From Apostichopus japonicus (taxonomy: Eukaryota > Echinodermata > Holothuroidea > Aspidochirotida > Stichopodidae), in NCBI RefSeq assembly GCF_037975245.1, contig NC_092568.1, positions 24,101,501-24,165,500 of the forward strand: a stretch of DNA of 64,000 nucleotides, given 5' to 3'. The notes beneath the pieces were generated by a model. That model was not told the DNA's origin. It saw only the letters and a list, made by a program, of their open reading frames with translations, and ran no database searches. Below are positions 1 to 12,248 of this stretch, one piece after another (position 1 is the stretch's first letter; every line of letters begins with the position of its first letter). The translations under genes were made by a program, and so were the position numbers.

Positions 1-136
1 TTTCTGTTTTGATGAGTGATGACCAAAGTCAGCTGTGGAGTTTGTCAGGAGGACGACTTTTTGTTTACATCAAATTCAGATTGCATTGTAACTAAATAAC
101 TCCAAATAGGTCAAATGGTCAATTGGTATCACCCTT

Positions 137-148
137 CCCCCCCCCCCC
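137..148. repeat. C homopolymer (12)
   Basis: A run of 12 C, the first of several G or C homopolymers of 12-16 bases in the window. Confidence 0.9.
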
Positions 149-1790
149 AAAGCTACATATTTTGCGGCGACCAAGTTTGCCTTAAGGGATACAACCAAAC
201 CATGGTTGTCCAACGGACATCCAGAGAAAATCTTTAACAAGTTTGCCCTGTATAATAATATCTTTAAAACTTTGGTAGTTCCTACTTCAGTGGAAAAGTT
301 AGTATTCCTTCAAATACCATAATAAAAGAGTCTATTAACTAATGCATGTTTGAAATAATTTGGAATATGAAGCCATTGTGCTTTAATCAGATTGAAACAA
401 CACTGGCTCACAATGATGTAAATTAGTAGACAGTGTACAGACATCTAGGCTGTGGCAAGTATATCAAAAATTGTAACAAATCTGTACAGATCTCTAATTT
501 GCCATTACCTAGTGTCTGCTTATAAATCTCAACCAATCACAATTATTTTAACATTTTCTGTTAGAGGAGTTGTTTATGCCTCAGAGGCATTTCAAGGAAT
601 CCGATGTTCAATTATTAAGATGGAATAAACAACAAGTATATACTCATTATAGAATTTCAGGAGATTGTGCAAAAATGAAATATGTTCTTCTAGAGAAAGA
701 GCATATTGGATCCTGGCCTTCTTGAAATCTCAAGTTCAGTTTGTAGACAAGATGTGAACGTTTTTTTCACTTCTTGGTAATGTTAACCAATCGGAGTGCT
801 GTTTCTTAACGCTGGATAAAAAAGTCCTCCAAGCGTCTAATAATAGCAACTGTTGCTTTGATGAAAGGGAAAAAAAAAAAAATGGAGGTTATCAAGTCAA
901 GTCAAGGTATGAATTACGTTCATAAATAAAACTGTTAAATACATCAATTAAATTATCAAACTATTGAAAACATCATTTAAACGATTAATAAAACTTTTGA
1001 ATACATCGATTAAACAATTAATCAAACTGTAACACACATTTTGTTTTCCCTCATTAAATTTTGTTTTTCGTCTATCAGTTTATTGTCAGGGATTGTATTT
1101 ACCAAATGAAACAAAGAAGAAGAGATAAAACTATGTATTAGCTTCCACATAGAGGAAGAAAGTAAAACAAAGAAGTACTCAATTAAACAATTTATCAATC
1201 TATTAAATTTATCTTCCTAACTTTTTTCACCAAAGTGACAGTGTGTAATTTGAGGCATTTTTTTTTTCATGGATTTAATTTGGATTTGCTACTAATCAAA
1301 GCTCATACATAATTTAATGTTTCTTGACAGTCACATGCAAAGATGAACCAAACTGCATAATTTCAAGGCTTTCGTCTTTGGTTTCATCTTTTGAATATGA
1401 AGCTTAAATTGACTGAGTATAAAAGCTACATAACTATTATTACTTTTTAGTATTGGGCAGATTTGAAAAATAAGGGTAAAAATAATCGACCCAGAAAACT
1501 GCTTAAATGGTGATGGTGACCAGCTTTGCTGCAAACATTCTGATCAAAAGTGGAGAAAAAATTCATGTTTTTAGACTTGCTCTCAAAATTCTCACCAAGA
1601 ATTTGAATTTTTGCATTAATGTTTTACCATTAACTCAAAAATCAAAAAAAAAAATAAGTATGAATAACATAGAAACTACTAAGGGTATTCTATTCTACAC
1701 CATTCAATTTTTTGTTAATATTTATCTTCACAATGTCGTTGTTTTGTTGTATTTCGTTCACTATGGATCTGATATTTGCTTGGCTTATTT

Positions 1791-1793
<3 letters not shown>

Positions 1794-1838
<45 letters not shown>
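1794..1838. repeat. (TA)n microsatellite
   Basis: About 22 uninterrupted TA units. A 124-codon plus-strand frame running through it owes its Tyr-Ile run to this repeat and is not a gene. Confidence 0.95.
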
Positions 1839-1840
<2 letters not shown>

Positions 1841-4800
1841 GGAATTGTATGATACTCAAATGTAAATTACAATTTGAATGATTTATGAATCTTTTGGAAA
1901 CCAAAGATGGGTGTCATCCCAGGAGGCAAAAGTGATTTATAAGCTTTAGTATATACCATACCTGTCATGAAATACTTAAAGGAATATATACCAAAGAAAA
2001 CTCATAATTCAATAAATTTGCATTAGGGTGGATGGTATCAGATCTGTGATTAAAGAGAGAATGGAACATTTATTGAGAAAAGGAAAAAAAGACCTTCAGT
2101 TTTATGTCTAAAATCACCTCTGTGTTAAACAGCTTCAGAGTATATGGATGTCAGATTCCAGAAAGTATTAACAACCCGACCAAGTACCTCTAATTTTCAT
2201 CAACAAATGAAATTAATTAATATCTAGGAAGTAATCAAGGATTTAATTAGATTCTACACATTTTGTCATCCCAACACTTTTTCTCCTTTTAAGATTCAAT
2301 GCATGCAAAGAGCAGGTGAAAATGTTTTCAAAAATCTGTTACTTTTTATTCATGAATTGTTTGAGTGAATGTTTACTACACACATAATACCACTGCAATG
2401 TTCAGGATTAATATTGCAACATTTGTATAAAAAGAAATAAATTAAAATAACAATAGGCGAAAAGTGATCTACATAAAAGAAATTTTTTTTATCATTAGCC
2501 AGTCAGTATAATCATTTAAACAGTTTGCAGTACCTGTGTAAAGCCCGGCCTTGACAAACAAGTTTTGCCTTTAATTTCACAGATGTCAAAGCCTGAGAAA
2601 TCTTGGTATCAGCCTCTATCAGATTCTATTGGTAAAAAATTTGCAATTCTACATAGAATCTTTCCTTCTTGCTTCATCACCTACCTCTCCCCCCTCCCCC
2701 ACCCCCTCCACCTTAAGCCAATTCCCACCCCATTCCACACACATCTTTTGAGCTAGATTATACTGATACTGGGTTGTGCACATGTCAATTAACTTTTGTC
2801 TTTTGTACATTACCTGTCAAATTTTCCTGCCATCACTGACCAATCACTTTAAAGAAGGTTGTCATTTCCTTGGGCACTATGTAAAACTTACTCTTAATGA
2901 TCTCCAACTGTCGATTAAGAAGGGTAAAATTATTCTTGAGACCATTTATAAAGTCTATTAAACGACCAAATCTGAATGGTCAGTGAAACTGTAAATGTCA
3001 TTCATCTCTTAAAGTGCTATATTTTGAATATTTCTGATAGGTTCTGACCAAATTTTCTACCCTAATGTGCGACTTCTTGCAGAGGCTGTCAGAAAGGTAC
3101 TCTGATTGTGAAAGCAGTAGTGCATCGTAAATTTTGAAGGAAACTCCTTTGGGAAAGAGAGCCATATTGTACTGCACTTAAGGTGGGATGTTTCCAGATC
3201 ATTTTGACGACGACGAAAGGTCTTTTCACGAATTATTACCCAATTCTAATCTACACCCAATGTAAATGCTTCTAACAACTTTATACTCGATTCATAGTGA
3301 CACTTGTTGATCCACATTGGTCTTGTATTAAGAACCCTGAGCTGGTTGTCTTTCTGGTGTATCAAATCATTAACAGTATCATCTACATCGCCTTGATCAC
3401 TGTCATCATTGATAAATGCATAACATGTACACCATAAAGATTGATCTGGATGATAAATAATACTGTACATAGTAGTAGGTTTATTACAAGAACAAATATT
3501 TGATTGTTGTAACCGTTTCCACACATTGTCTTATGTTGACATAGCCGACACATGGGAGAAGTCCTAAGACATAAGTCTCTTCAGCCATGACACGGTTTAG
3601 TATAGTTAATAGTCCCTGGTGCTAAACTGCCTTGATTTTTTAAAATTTTTTTTTTTTGTGGTTTAGCTTATGATCTTATGAGAGAACGGAGAGGATAAAT
3701 GAGTACAAAATCCAACTTTGATGTTCTGGAAATTATTCTGGAACGACCCCTATACATCCTAATTTCTCTGCCGTACCCTGCAGTTTAGTCTGTATTATAA
3801 TTTGCATTGAAAATCCGCCCTTTTTGTTCATTTTTCGCCACTGGCCACTTCTACACCTTTCCAGGTTATTAGTTTGGAACATTAGCCTGTGTGTAACGTA
3901 ATCAATTCGCCGAGCCTAGCAAAAGGACAAGCATGGAAAAGTCACTTCCTCAGCTCAAATCGCCCCCCCCCCCCCCCGATCTACTGCGAGAGCCTATTGA
4001 AATGCCTGAGGCAGGTAAACTATTATAGCAGTGGTATTAAAGGGTGCATTTTCAAATGTAGAAAACATTTGATTTTAGTTTTTGAGAAAGTACGATTAAT
4101 CATCTGGGACTCATCTGTTAAAGTGGATAGACTCTTAAGTCTAACACACATACTACATATCAATCAGTTCCTCAGATGTAAAAAAAATCAAAAGGAAAAT
4201 GTACAATTTTCATGGCCCTCTTTAATAATAACATGTTTACAACGCATTACAAATTTGTCAAGGACAAATAGTATTGAATGTCGTCCAATGGCGCTTTGTT
4301 GTTTACAAGTTAAACGAATGATTTTTTTGTTGTTTTTTGAATTTGTAAAACATATACTGTATGCACATAAGCATTTAGTCCTCACCTGATGGGCCAGCAT
4401 CATCATTCATGTAGCCTCTTAGGGGCCTTTCCAGAGATTTAGCATATTTTCAAGCTGCATATCTCGAAACCATAATAGCTATGGAAAACATTACTCACAC
4501 TCATTTTTTTCCTCCCCTGAAGTGGAAATCACCTTGTAAAGAATAAAAAGGGAAAAAGAAATATGTCTACATATGTGCAGGGCTGACTTAAACCCACGGC
4601 ACTGATGGCAAATTGTCATTGGGTGCCCTACCAATTACCACTGATGCCCTCAAAAATGATCCATTTACCGATTGCAACAACCACCATACCCCTTTAATCA
4701 AGGTACTGTAGGTGCCCTCATTAACTATCTCAATCATCATTAAATTTCATTATCAAACTAGACAAGGAGTAAAAAATATGTCCTAATCTCCAGCTATATT

Positions 4801-5589
4801 TGCGCCAGAAAACAGTCATTTAGCAGCTATATGAAAGATCTTAGAAGTATGGCTTTAAGAACGATCTCATGAATCCTTCACATAATAATTCTGTCATTTC
4901 TGTACACATTTCATATCAATTCAGGTACCTTTCAACTTTTTGAAATTGTCTTGGTACTCTTTTGACAGCTGAAAATTTTCTCTGGTGCCCAGCCTGTAGA
5001 TAAATATCGAAGGCAATTTCTTAATTGCCCTGCAAATCAATTTGACCCCATGTATCACCTCCCCTCCCCTCCCACCTCTTGGTCAATTATACATTTGAAC
5101 TTTGCATAGATGTTATTGCTAATGCCATAGTTGGTACTTACATATGTTTTCCCTTTTTATATACTTTGAGAAAATTACAACCAGTGTTTTGATTGTAGCT
5201 ATAACCACAACATAGTACCACTTGAGTATTTTATTTCTTAGAAATTTGTGAACAAAGCCTCCAAGTGAGTAAGAGTATAACGGTTGTTTTTAAAGAACTT
5301 GAGATATCCTGTGAATAATCAAATCTGCATGCTGAGACTTAAAATTTAAGACCTGTTTATAACATCCGTCTCTTTTGCGACACAATCAGATATTCACAAG
5401 ATTTATCTAACTCCAAACGATGACGTACCCCTTGTATCCAGTGACTTTCGACTAACACATCCAAATTTCAATCACCAAAGGGGATTGTTTGACGACATGT
5501 CAAGAAATTGTGCCTCATCGGTGCTATGCATCCTAACACTCTGATATCTTCTCCAATTACTCAGGTCTTATCAAAGTATGAGCTCTTTT

Positions 5590-5619
5590 TCCGTCCGTCC
5601 GTCCGTCTGTCCGTCCGTG
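5590..5619. repeat. (CCGT)n microsatellite
   Basis: About seven CCGT units with one CCGT to CTGT change. It is simple-sequence DNA with no coding potential. Confidence 0.9.
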
Positions 5620-6640
5620 AAATGACAGAGGTGCCCTCCCATTCACCCAGAGGCTCGTAAGCTTTTCTGGCTAATCAACGTCTTAGTGAGCAATACTTTC
5701 CCTTTGTTCAATAACTTTGTTTTCCCGCCGGTTCGGTTTCGTTGTTTTAACCGAAGTCTTAATGTCTCGATTGTGAGGTAATGTCAGACCGTAATTCAAG
5801 GAGATCACATGGGATCCGTTCCGTGTCGTGAAACATCCGTCTCATTCTCGCTGACGTTCTGATTTAGATTTCTGATCAAGGAGATAAAAGTCTCAAAACT
5901 CTGGCATTCCTCTCCTTTAGAGATCAATTGCAGCTAGAGGGGTACTTTACAATTTGCGACTTTCACAATTTTTAATTCCCTGAGCAATCCCGTTTGCAGC
6001 CGTGCAAAAGATATGTTCATGCCAGATGTTCTGTCTTCTCTGTGTTTCTGTCTCTGTGTGTCTTCTCTTCTCATGTTGGTATTCATTTTGAATTTTTCTC
6101 TTGTTGATATTTATTTGAGGATCAATTACGGAGGTACAACAGTCCTTTTTACGGAACTTTTAATATATATACGTCAGACCGCAAAAAAGGTATATACTGG
6201 CTAAACGATAGAGAAAAATTGCCAGAGAAGAAGTGATATAGGCGAGCAGTTTGAAGATCTACTGTGTTTCTAGTGTGTGATTGACTTTCTGAAGTAGTAT
6301 AACTATTGCATTTCAATAGCACTGGTTCTTTTGCAATGTTATCTCGTTGGTGTAGCATGGATCTAGTCTGTGTTCATATCCAATCGGTGGGGATACACAA
6401 TTGTCAGTAATATCTTTGATCCAGTGGGAAACTAAAACAGCCATAGATCCAACTATAGCAGATTTATTGCCATCAATGCCGGGTCTTAATATTAAGTTTT
6501 ATGAAGAGAAGGAAGTACAAAGTGAAAAGCCATCTGGATTTAGTTTTGTTTCTACATTCCCATCGCACCCGTCGTATCACTTTAATTGATATCAACGCAT
6601 ACATTATTCTTGATCTTCTCCATTTTCATATTTTTGAGAC

Positions 6641-6709
6641 ATTATATATATATATGTGTATATATATATATATATATATAATATATATATATATATCTAT
6701 ATATATCTA

Positions 6710-6760
<51 letters not shown>

Positions 6761-6784
6761 ATATATATATATCTATATATATAT
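6641..6784. repeat. (TA)n microsatellite, interrupted
   Basis: Roughly 140 bp of TA dinucleotides broken by TATC and TGTG units. Two overlapping Tyr/Ile-rich frames across it are artefacts. Confidence 0.95.
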
Positions 6785-8982
6785 TATCACTTTGAAGAGT
6801 TAATCAGGATTTTCCTTTATTTGTCTCAGTATGTGCATGCCATACAGTAAATTTGGGTTAATGAGCCACACTTTTTGTCCTTTTTCTTTTGGGATTTCTT
6901 CTTGAACTTCAAAATATGCTACTCATTGCCCTGAGATTTTTTGGTAGCTGTCGTTTATTCACTCCTGATGAGCTGTTTGGCAATGGGGTAGAAAGAGGGT
7001 AAAAATAGAAAGAAGTTCAATATTGGTGTTATTTTCACAGTTGTCTTTTATTGTGGGTTATATGATCATAAGCCTCTGATAGTGACAAAAAGGTCTCAGT
7101 TTTAGTTGCAACCTTTTTTCAATATCTGTCACTCTTGTCACCATTTCTTTGGTTGGGATGGCAGTTCCCACGGTCGTGGTATACTTCTAAGTTATTCGAA
7201 ACAAAGCGCTTTGAAGAGTCATTTTAATTTCTTTGTTTTTTGTAGGGTTCGATTAAATTGCTCGGAGGGTGACAAATGCTGGGCGTTTTGAGCTGTGGAT
7301 GACCCGTAATCTTCTGGAGTGGTTGGGATCGTCATATTAGAATCATGGGATAAATGGGACGGACAGAGAACGTTTCACTTGTGCAGAATGATTCTTTTAT
7401 TCACAACCTGGACATCAACATATTAATGTGAAAAGGGAAGTGGAGGAAAACGGGCTGCAAGGTGAGAAGGAAAACTCATATTTTTTACCAAATTAGTGCT
7501 CTCCAAAGTCATTTGTATTTTTCCACAAAAGTTAGACAAAATGCTTTCAGGCTATTACTTTACATTAAGTTCTTACCATACTCCATCTTGCCCCCCCCCC
7601 CAAAAGTAAAATGGGGGATTGTGTAGACTGTTGAGTAGAATGAATGCATAATGGGGCCTTAATGCAAAATCCCTGGAAGTCTCCTTTAAATAAAAGTCTA
7701 AATTGATGATGATGTCAGCTCTTCAATGCAAATGTGAATCCATGGTTTTGCAAATACTAATTAACCAAAATAAGTTCTTTTAACTTCATATCAACAACAC
7801 AGTACCCTTGGATGACACTCAACACCTTTGATCCTTCACAAATATGTCAATGGATTGTGAACATGGCCATTTGAGGTCATGAAAGTCTTATATATTTTCC
7901 TTTTGAGTTCAGCTTGGCACCTGAGGACGGAACTAACCTAATATTCTGTGTCTTAGACTGAGTAATCCAGCCACTTTCATTCACAAGCCTCAAATGTTTA
8001 TAATTTCTCAAACCAGTAAAATCAGTTTAAGTGATATGCAACCTGGACTGACAACAGTGGTTTTCAATGGTGTGTGACATAAATTTGATATCTATATCAA
8101 AATATATTTTGTGCCTAAAGTTACACTTTAATGTCATGGGAAAATAGTATCAATTTAGTTTAATAACAGAGCTGTAGAAATACCTGTAGAAACTGTTAAC
8201 TTGGAACAGTTTGTGGGGTGTACGATATTTATAGATCATTGTATCCAAAGGATTAGATTAGGCTTGATGAAACTAAGATTTGTTAGACTCCTAAGATGTG
8301 CCTCAAAATTTTAGGATTATATCTGCTTGTCTGTTCAGGCCTAATTGCAAATTCCTACATAATTTTGTGGAATGAAAAAAAAAGATGTTTTAGCTTCCTA
8401 TAGGGCATCCAACATTGAAAATACAAAACACATAATTTGTCATAAATTTACAAAGATGAAACTGTCAGTCTGGTATTTGGAAATGTTCTAATATTTTGCT
8501 ATACATTTGTTTTTCTCTTCTGACTTTGAGGTTATTGTGCTAAACTAAGTTGTCCAGCCACTTTGATTGATGAGCGTACAAGGATGACAGGTTAAATATA
8601 TGTCTCTGAGAAAGTAAATGTAATATTTAATAGAAGCTATGATATTATAACTAAATAGTTCTTTACATCAGATCAAATTGAATTTGTGTCTACAAGTCAT
8701 TCTTATTTTAATGGTATTTGTGTGACATATCCAGGGAAGGACATTTTCAGTTCTCAATTCTATCAACCCATACTATGACATTGTAAAGCTATAATAAATG
8801 AATCCGTACTCTTCCATTATTCTCCCTTGAAGACGTAAAGCAGCTTAGAAAATCTGTTACGGACAACGTTTTTTCCTCTGCTAAATGCAGAAATCTTCTG
8901 CTCGTGTTACTGCACTCCAAAACGGCTTTTTTGGTAGATGATTTCATGCCAAACTGCAGATAGAGTTTTTAATATTCTAATA

Positions 8983-9052
8983 TTTAAAGCACTTTGGGGT
9001 TTGCTGTGTTGCAATTGAAGGCCGTTGAACGATAATAATAATAATGATGAAG
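8983..9052 (+). repeat. Decayed LINE/SINE-like 3' end
   Basis: The stretch has an AAAGCACTTTGGGG-type motif, then about 40 bp later an (ATA/AAT)n tail. Many animal L2-like LINEs and the SINEs that share their tails end in this way. No coding part is visible. The family is not assigned. Confidence 0.35.
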
Positions 9053-10196
9053 TTTGATTTGAAAGCTTCCGGCTGTTAGGTCTTCAGCGTTTTAGTTTCC
9101 CTTAATTTAAGTAAAATTTGGATATATTTATACCATATCAGACATTAATTTTGAATTTTGTCAGTGGAGGCAACTAAAAACCATTTTATTGAATGATTAA
9201 AGCTGCCTTTCCTGGTTTCCATAAAAGGCCTTGGAATAAATGTTTTAAATGAAAGAATAAATTAAACAGATGATTTATCTGGAATAGATCTTAAATTCCT
9301 CCATCTGATAATAAGCAATTTGATGTGTCATATTTCAGACTTCTGCTAAAGGTATTAAAATATGTGGCCTTTGAAGAGGAAATTTTTTTTGGGGGGGAGG
9401 GGAGGCGAGGAGGAGGTGTGCGTGGGGAAGCATATATTAGCAAAGAGAGCAAGGACGTGGATGTATGAGATACCGCTAGACATCCGGTGATTATCATTTG
9501 TGCAAGTGAAGGAATAAGACTATATATAATGAGAACTTCATTAATCATTCATTGTAAGGTTAAAAATATATCTCTTTGCCTGAAACTCGAGTTTGCGCCC
9601 TCTTGGACTGAATTTAAGCTTATTTCTATTGTTTGCTTAATATACCAGCTGACTTTGAGGCATCTGAACCTGCTTAAGGATATAAAGTTCAAAAATTAAT
9701 TTTGATATATCATGTAGATTGTTTAAAAACCAATGCTAACAGCCCATACCTCTTTAATTTTGTCCCATTGAACATTCGATTCTCAGCAATCAAAGTTACT
9801 GGACTGCTGAGCCTACCACTGGGACAAATAGCTCAGTTAATCAGATACAACATAAAAATAACATGTTTACAAGTTTGTCAAGGACATGAAGAACATGGTT
9901 TACAAGTTTTTCAAGGTCATAATGAAGATTGAAGAACATGGTTTTGTTATGACAATTTATAAAACAATGGATTGACGTTAACATTTCATTACAAATTTAG
10001 CCTTAAAGGAGCATTCCTGAGATGGTGATATATTTTAACAGTGAATATGTTGATAACCATGTACAGCTATAGAAACTTTACTAGTACTAACACTTCCATT
10101 TTGTGTTTTGATTCTGTCATTTTCAATGCTGATTTTCCCTCAAAGTTATCCTTTTACCAATACAACTAAACAGCAATGGAATGGACCTGGTTGGAA

Positions 10197-10566
10197 CTTA
10201 AAGGCATTGAAGACTCGCCCCAAACCGTGTGCGGCCATCTGACAAAGTTAACTTTCTGTTGCTTGCAAGGGACGTTTTGTTCGTGTTGCTACAAAATGCA
10301 GACAGTAATGAAACGTGATACCTTGTTATCTTTAGCTGGACCTGAGATGTCCATCGCTGTATCGTTTGTATACTGTGCTGTGGGTATTGACCGCAGCTGT
10401 ATGTACTGACTGTACACTAGTGTCTAATTACCGAAGGTAGCAAGCTGTGTGTGTATTTTCTGGGATTGATGGTGATGTCAAAAACTTCTGTTACACCTCA
10501 TCCAAAACTAGGTCAGATTACCGGCATTAGACGTTTCTTTTTGTGCGAGTCTTCACACCCTTTAAG
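10197..10566 (+). mobile_element. 370-bp MITE, copy 1, TTAA-bounded terminal inverted repeats
   Basis: The left end CTTAAAGGCATTGAAGACTC mirrors the right end, which reads CTTAAAGGGTGTGAAGACTC on the other strand. That is a terminal inverted repeat of about 21 bp with three mismatches. A second copy of 368 bp lies in opposite orientation at 49329-49696 and is alignable along its length. TTAA at both ends of both copies could be a TTAA target duplication, as piggyBac-like elements make, or part of the inverted repeat. There is no transposase frame; the 77-codon frame inside it is not a gene. It lies about 300 bp upstream of the acceptor-like site of the receptor gene. Confidence 0.85.
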
Positions 10567-10845
10567 GAATGTTGTATTGTGTGTGGCATTATAAAGCTGC
10601 CTATTGGGTTCATTATCAGACTCCAACTCAATGCTGTTTGGTATGAAAGTGTGTTTAAAGCTGCCAACTCAAAACGATCTAGGACATGAATACATCTGTA
10701 ACAGTACTCTTTTTCGGCTGTTATAAGAGGGTCGGATTATATTTGCAAATGCAACAGTTCAAGAAATTTGCAGAATGCATCCTTTCCTTGAGATTATTGG
10801 TCCACACTGGTTTGCTTTATTTTGATTGTCTTTCATCCTTTCTAT

Positions 10846-10860
10846 TTTTTAATCTTTCAG
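10846..10860 (+). promoter_or_regulatory. Candidate 3' splice site upstream of the receptor ORF
   Basis: A T-rich tract followed by CTTTCAG ends at 10860, 167 bp before the receptor start codon. If used, the receptor has a coding exon with a short 5' leader and a non-coding exon further upstream. This is inferred from the motif alone. Confidence 0.4.
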
Positions 10861-11027
10861 GTTGAAGTTTCATGAATGGATACATAGTTCCTTCTTCTTT
10901 GGTCGGTTCAGTAGAATGTGGATGAAGACAACATGACCTCAGAAAACACCCGAACCAGACAGTCTCTTCAAACAGCGAGTACATTGGAAGTGGCAAAGGT
11001 CAAGGTTCATCTTCACGAATATTCAGT

Positions 11028-12248
11028 ATGATGAATGACACAACACATGATGATGGTAATCAGACCAGGACAAATACGGTGTTCATTGTGGTCACGGCCG
11101 TCATATCTCCGCTCATGCTGTCTGCAGTCATCATCAATCTCTTGATCATAGTGTCCATCCTAAAATTCAAGCGACTTCAAATTCCCGCCAATTTCATCCT
11201 GATGAATCTGTCCGTGGCAGACTGCAGCGTCGCCGCGGCCGCGTTGATGTACCTGTGCATGAATGATTTTCTGGAGGGAATAATGTGCGTATTAACGATG
11301 GGGTTTGGATTTCTGACTTTCAGTGCATCTCTCCTGAGCCTGGCTCTGATTGCATACGACCGGTTCTCTGCCTTGGTGAAACCCCTGACGTATTCATCTA
11401 GATTAACGAACAAGAGAATCATACTCTATGTGGCTATCATATGGGTGTATGCCACGTTTGTGACGGTGATCCCTCTCTTTGTGCTGGAGATGGTGCCAGA
11501 AAAGTCAGATAATCCGATGATGAGGAAAAGAACTATATTGTGCTTCAAAAGGCCGTCTTCTTACCATTTTCTATTATGTCAAGTGTGTTTAGTCTGTTTA
11601 CCCGGTGCTTCAATGATGTTTTATTGCTACGGCAGAGTGATGCTGGTTGCCCGTCACCACTCCAGAGCCATCTCGGCGGTACAGGGTAATCTACGAAAGT
11701 CCAAATTCAACAAAACCTATGGGATGTTCAGAGGCAAGAAGTATTTTGTGACATTGAGCAGCATCCTGGGGGTGTTTTCTGGGACATGGGGTCTCTTCGT
11801 GGCACTCATCCTTGTAGCCTGTTTTTGCCAGGAATGTTTCAAGGTAAACCATCTGTCTCGTGATTATTTTTGTATTCTACCACTCCTGAGTGTTAGTATT
11901 AATCCTTGGATATATACCTGCAGAAGTCAAGACTTTAAAGCAGCATTCATGAGACTCTACAAATCAGCCAAGTTATGCTGCAAGGGAGAACGGCCTCCTA
12001 GCAACAGAACCAGGAGAGACTCAAGATTCTCTGACGGATTGAGCCGCACAAACAGTATGATCGGTAACATGCAACATTTACAAGCACTCTACAGTGATGC
12101 TTACTATAAACAGAAAATCCAGAATAACACCAGACCCACCACCTGCCCTCCATCTCTGACTGTTCAATCAGTCTCTAAGTCTGTTCAATCTATACAGCCA
12201 AAGGCTGACCCTTGTCAGGTAATTGGACCACTTGGCGACCCATCATAG
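11028..12248 (+). CDS. Orphan class A (rhodopsin-like) G-protein-coupled receptor, single coding exon
   Basis: This 406-residue plasma-membrane receptor is encoded in one open exon. Two N-glycosylation sequons (N3, N11) precede TM1 (about 18-45, N37). TM2 carries the family aspartate in NLSVAD (D65). C87 before TM3 and C172 in the second extracellular loop can form the conserved disulfide. TM3 ends in DRF (111-113) in place of DRY, TM4 has W139, TM5 has P192, TM6 (about 240-266) has W254 but no CWxP proline, and TM7 ends in NPWIY (292-296). A basic, Ser-rich tail of about 110 residues follows. I chose the Met pair at 11028 because stops lie close upstream. The ligand cannot be read from the sequence, and there is only loose resemblance to amine- or adenosine-type receptors. 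Residues from about 380 onward lie in the tandem repeat described below. Confidence 0.92.
   Translation: MMNDTTHDDGNQTRTNTVFIVVTAVISPLMLSAVIINLLIIVSILKFKRLQIPANFILMNLSVADCSVAAAALMYLCMNDFLEGIMCVLTMGFGFLTFSASLLSLALIAYDRFSALVKPLTYSSRLTNKRIILYVAIIWVYATFVTVIPLFVLEMVPEKSDNPMMRKRTILCFKRPSSYHFLLCQVCLVCLPGASMMFYCYGRVMLVARHHSRAISAVQGNLRKSKFNKTYGMFRGKKYFVTLSSILGVFSGTWGLFVALILVACFCQECFKVNHLSRDYFCILPLLSVSINPWIYTCRSQDFKAAFMRLYKSAKLCCKGERPPSNRTRRDSRFSDGLSRTNSMIGNMQHLQALYSDAYYKQKIQNNTRPTTCPPSLTVQSVSKSVQSIQPKADPCQVIGPLGDPS

Larger units (their letters stand above)
1..10196. other. Gene-poor flank, no supported gene
   Basis: This 10-kb stretch is AT-rich and stop-rich in every frame. Open frames are under 170 codons and none shows a domain I recognise or a chain of splice-flanked exons. 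It holds (TA)n runs, a (CCGT)n run, C-homopolymers and a decayed repeat 3' end, each listed separately. An acceptor-like site (pyrimidine tract then CAG) ends at 10860, so part of this region could be an intron or 5' untranslated sequence of the receptor gene at 11028. That is inference from the splice signal only. Confidence 0.6.

Noticed and set aside
1507-1881. 124-codon frame ending in a Tyr-Ile run
   Set aside because: Its C-terminal part is a translation of the (TA)n microsatellite and the rest has no domain or splice context.
3246-3524. 92-codon minus-strand frame with Cys and Trp residues
   Set aside because: I could not match it to any family, it has no neighbouring exons, and its length is within chance for this base composition.
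3889-4389. 166-codon plus-strand frame
   Set aside because: It crosses a 15-C homopolymer, has no recognisable domain and overlaps another frame of similar quality on the minus strand.
10176-10409. 77-codon frame upstream of the receptor
   Set aside because: It lies almost wholly within the 370-bp inverted-repeat element, and the second copy does not preserve it.
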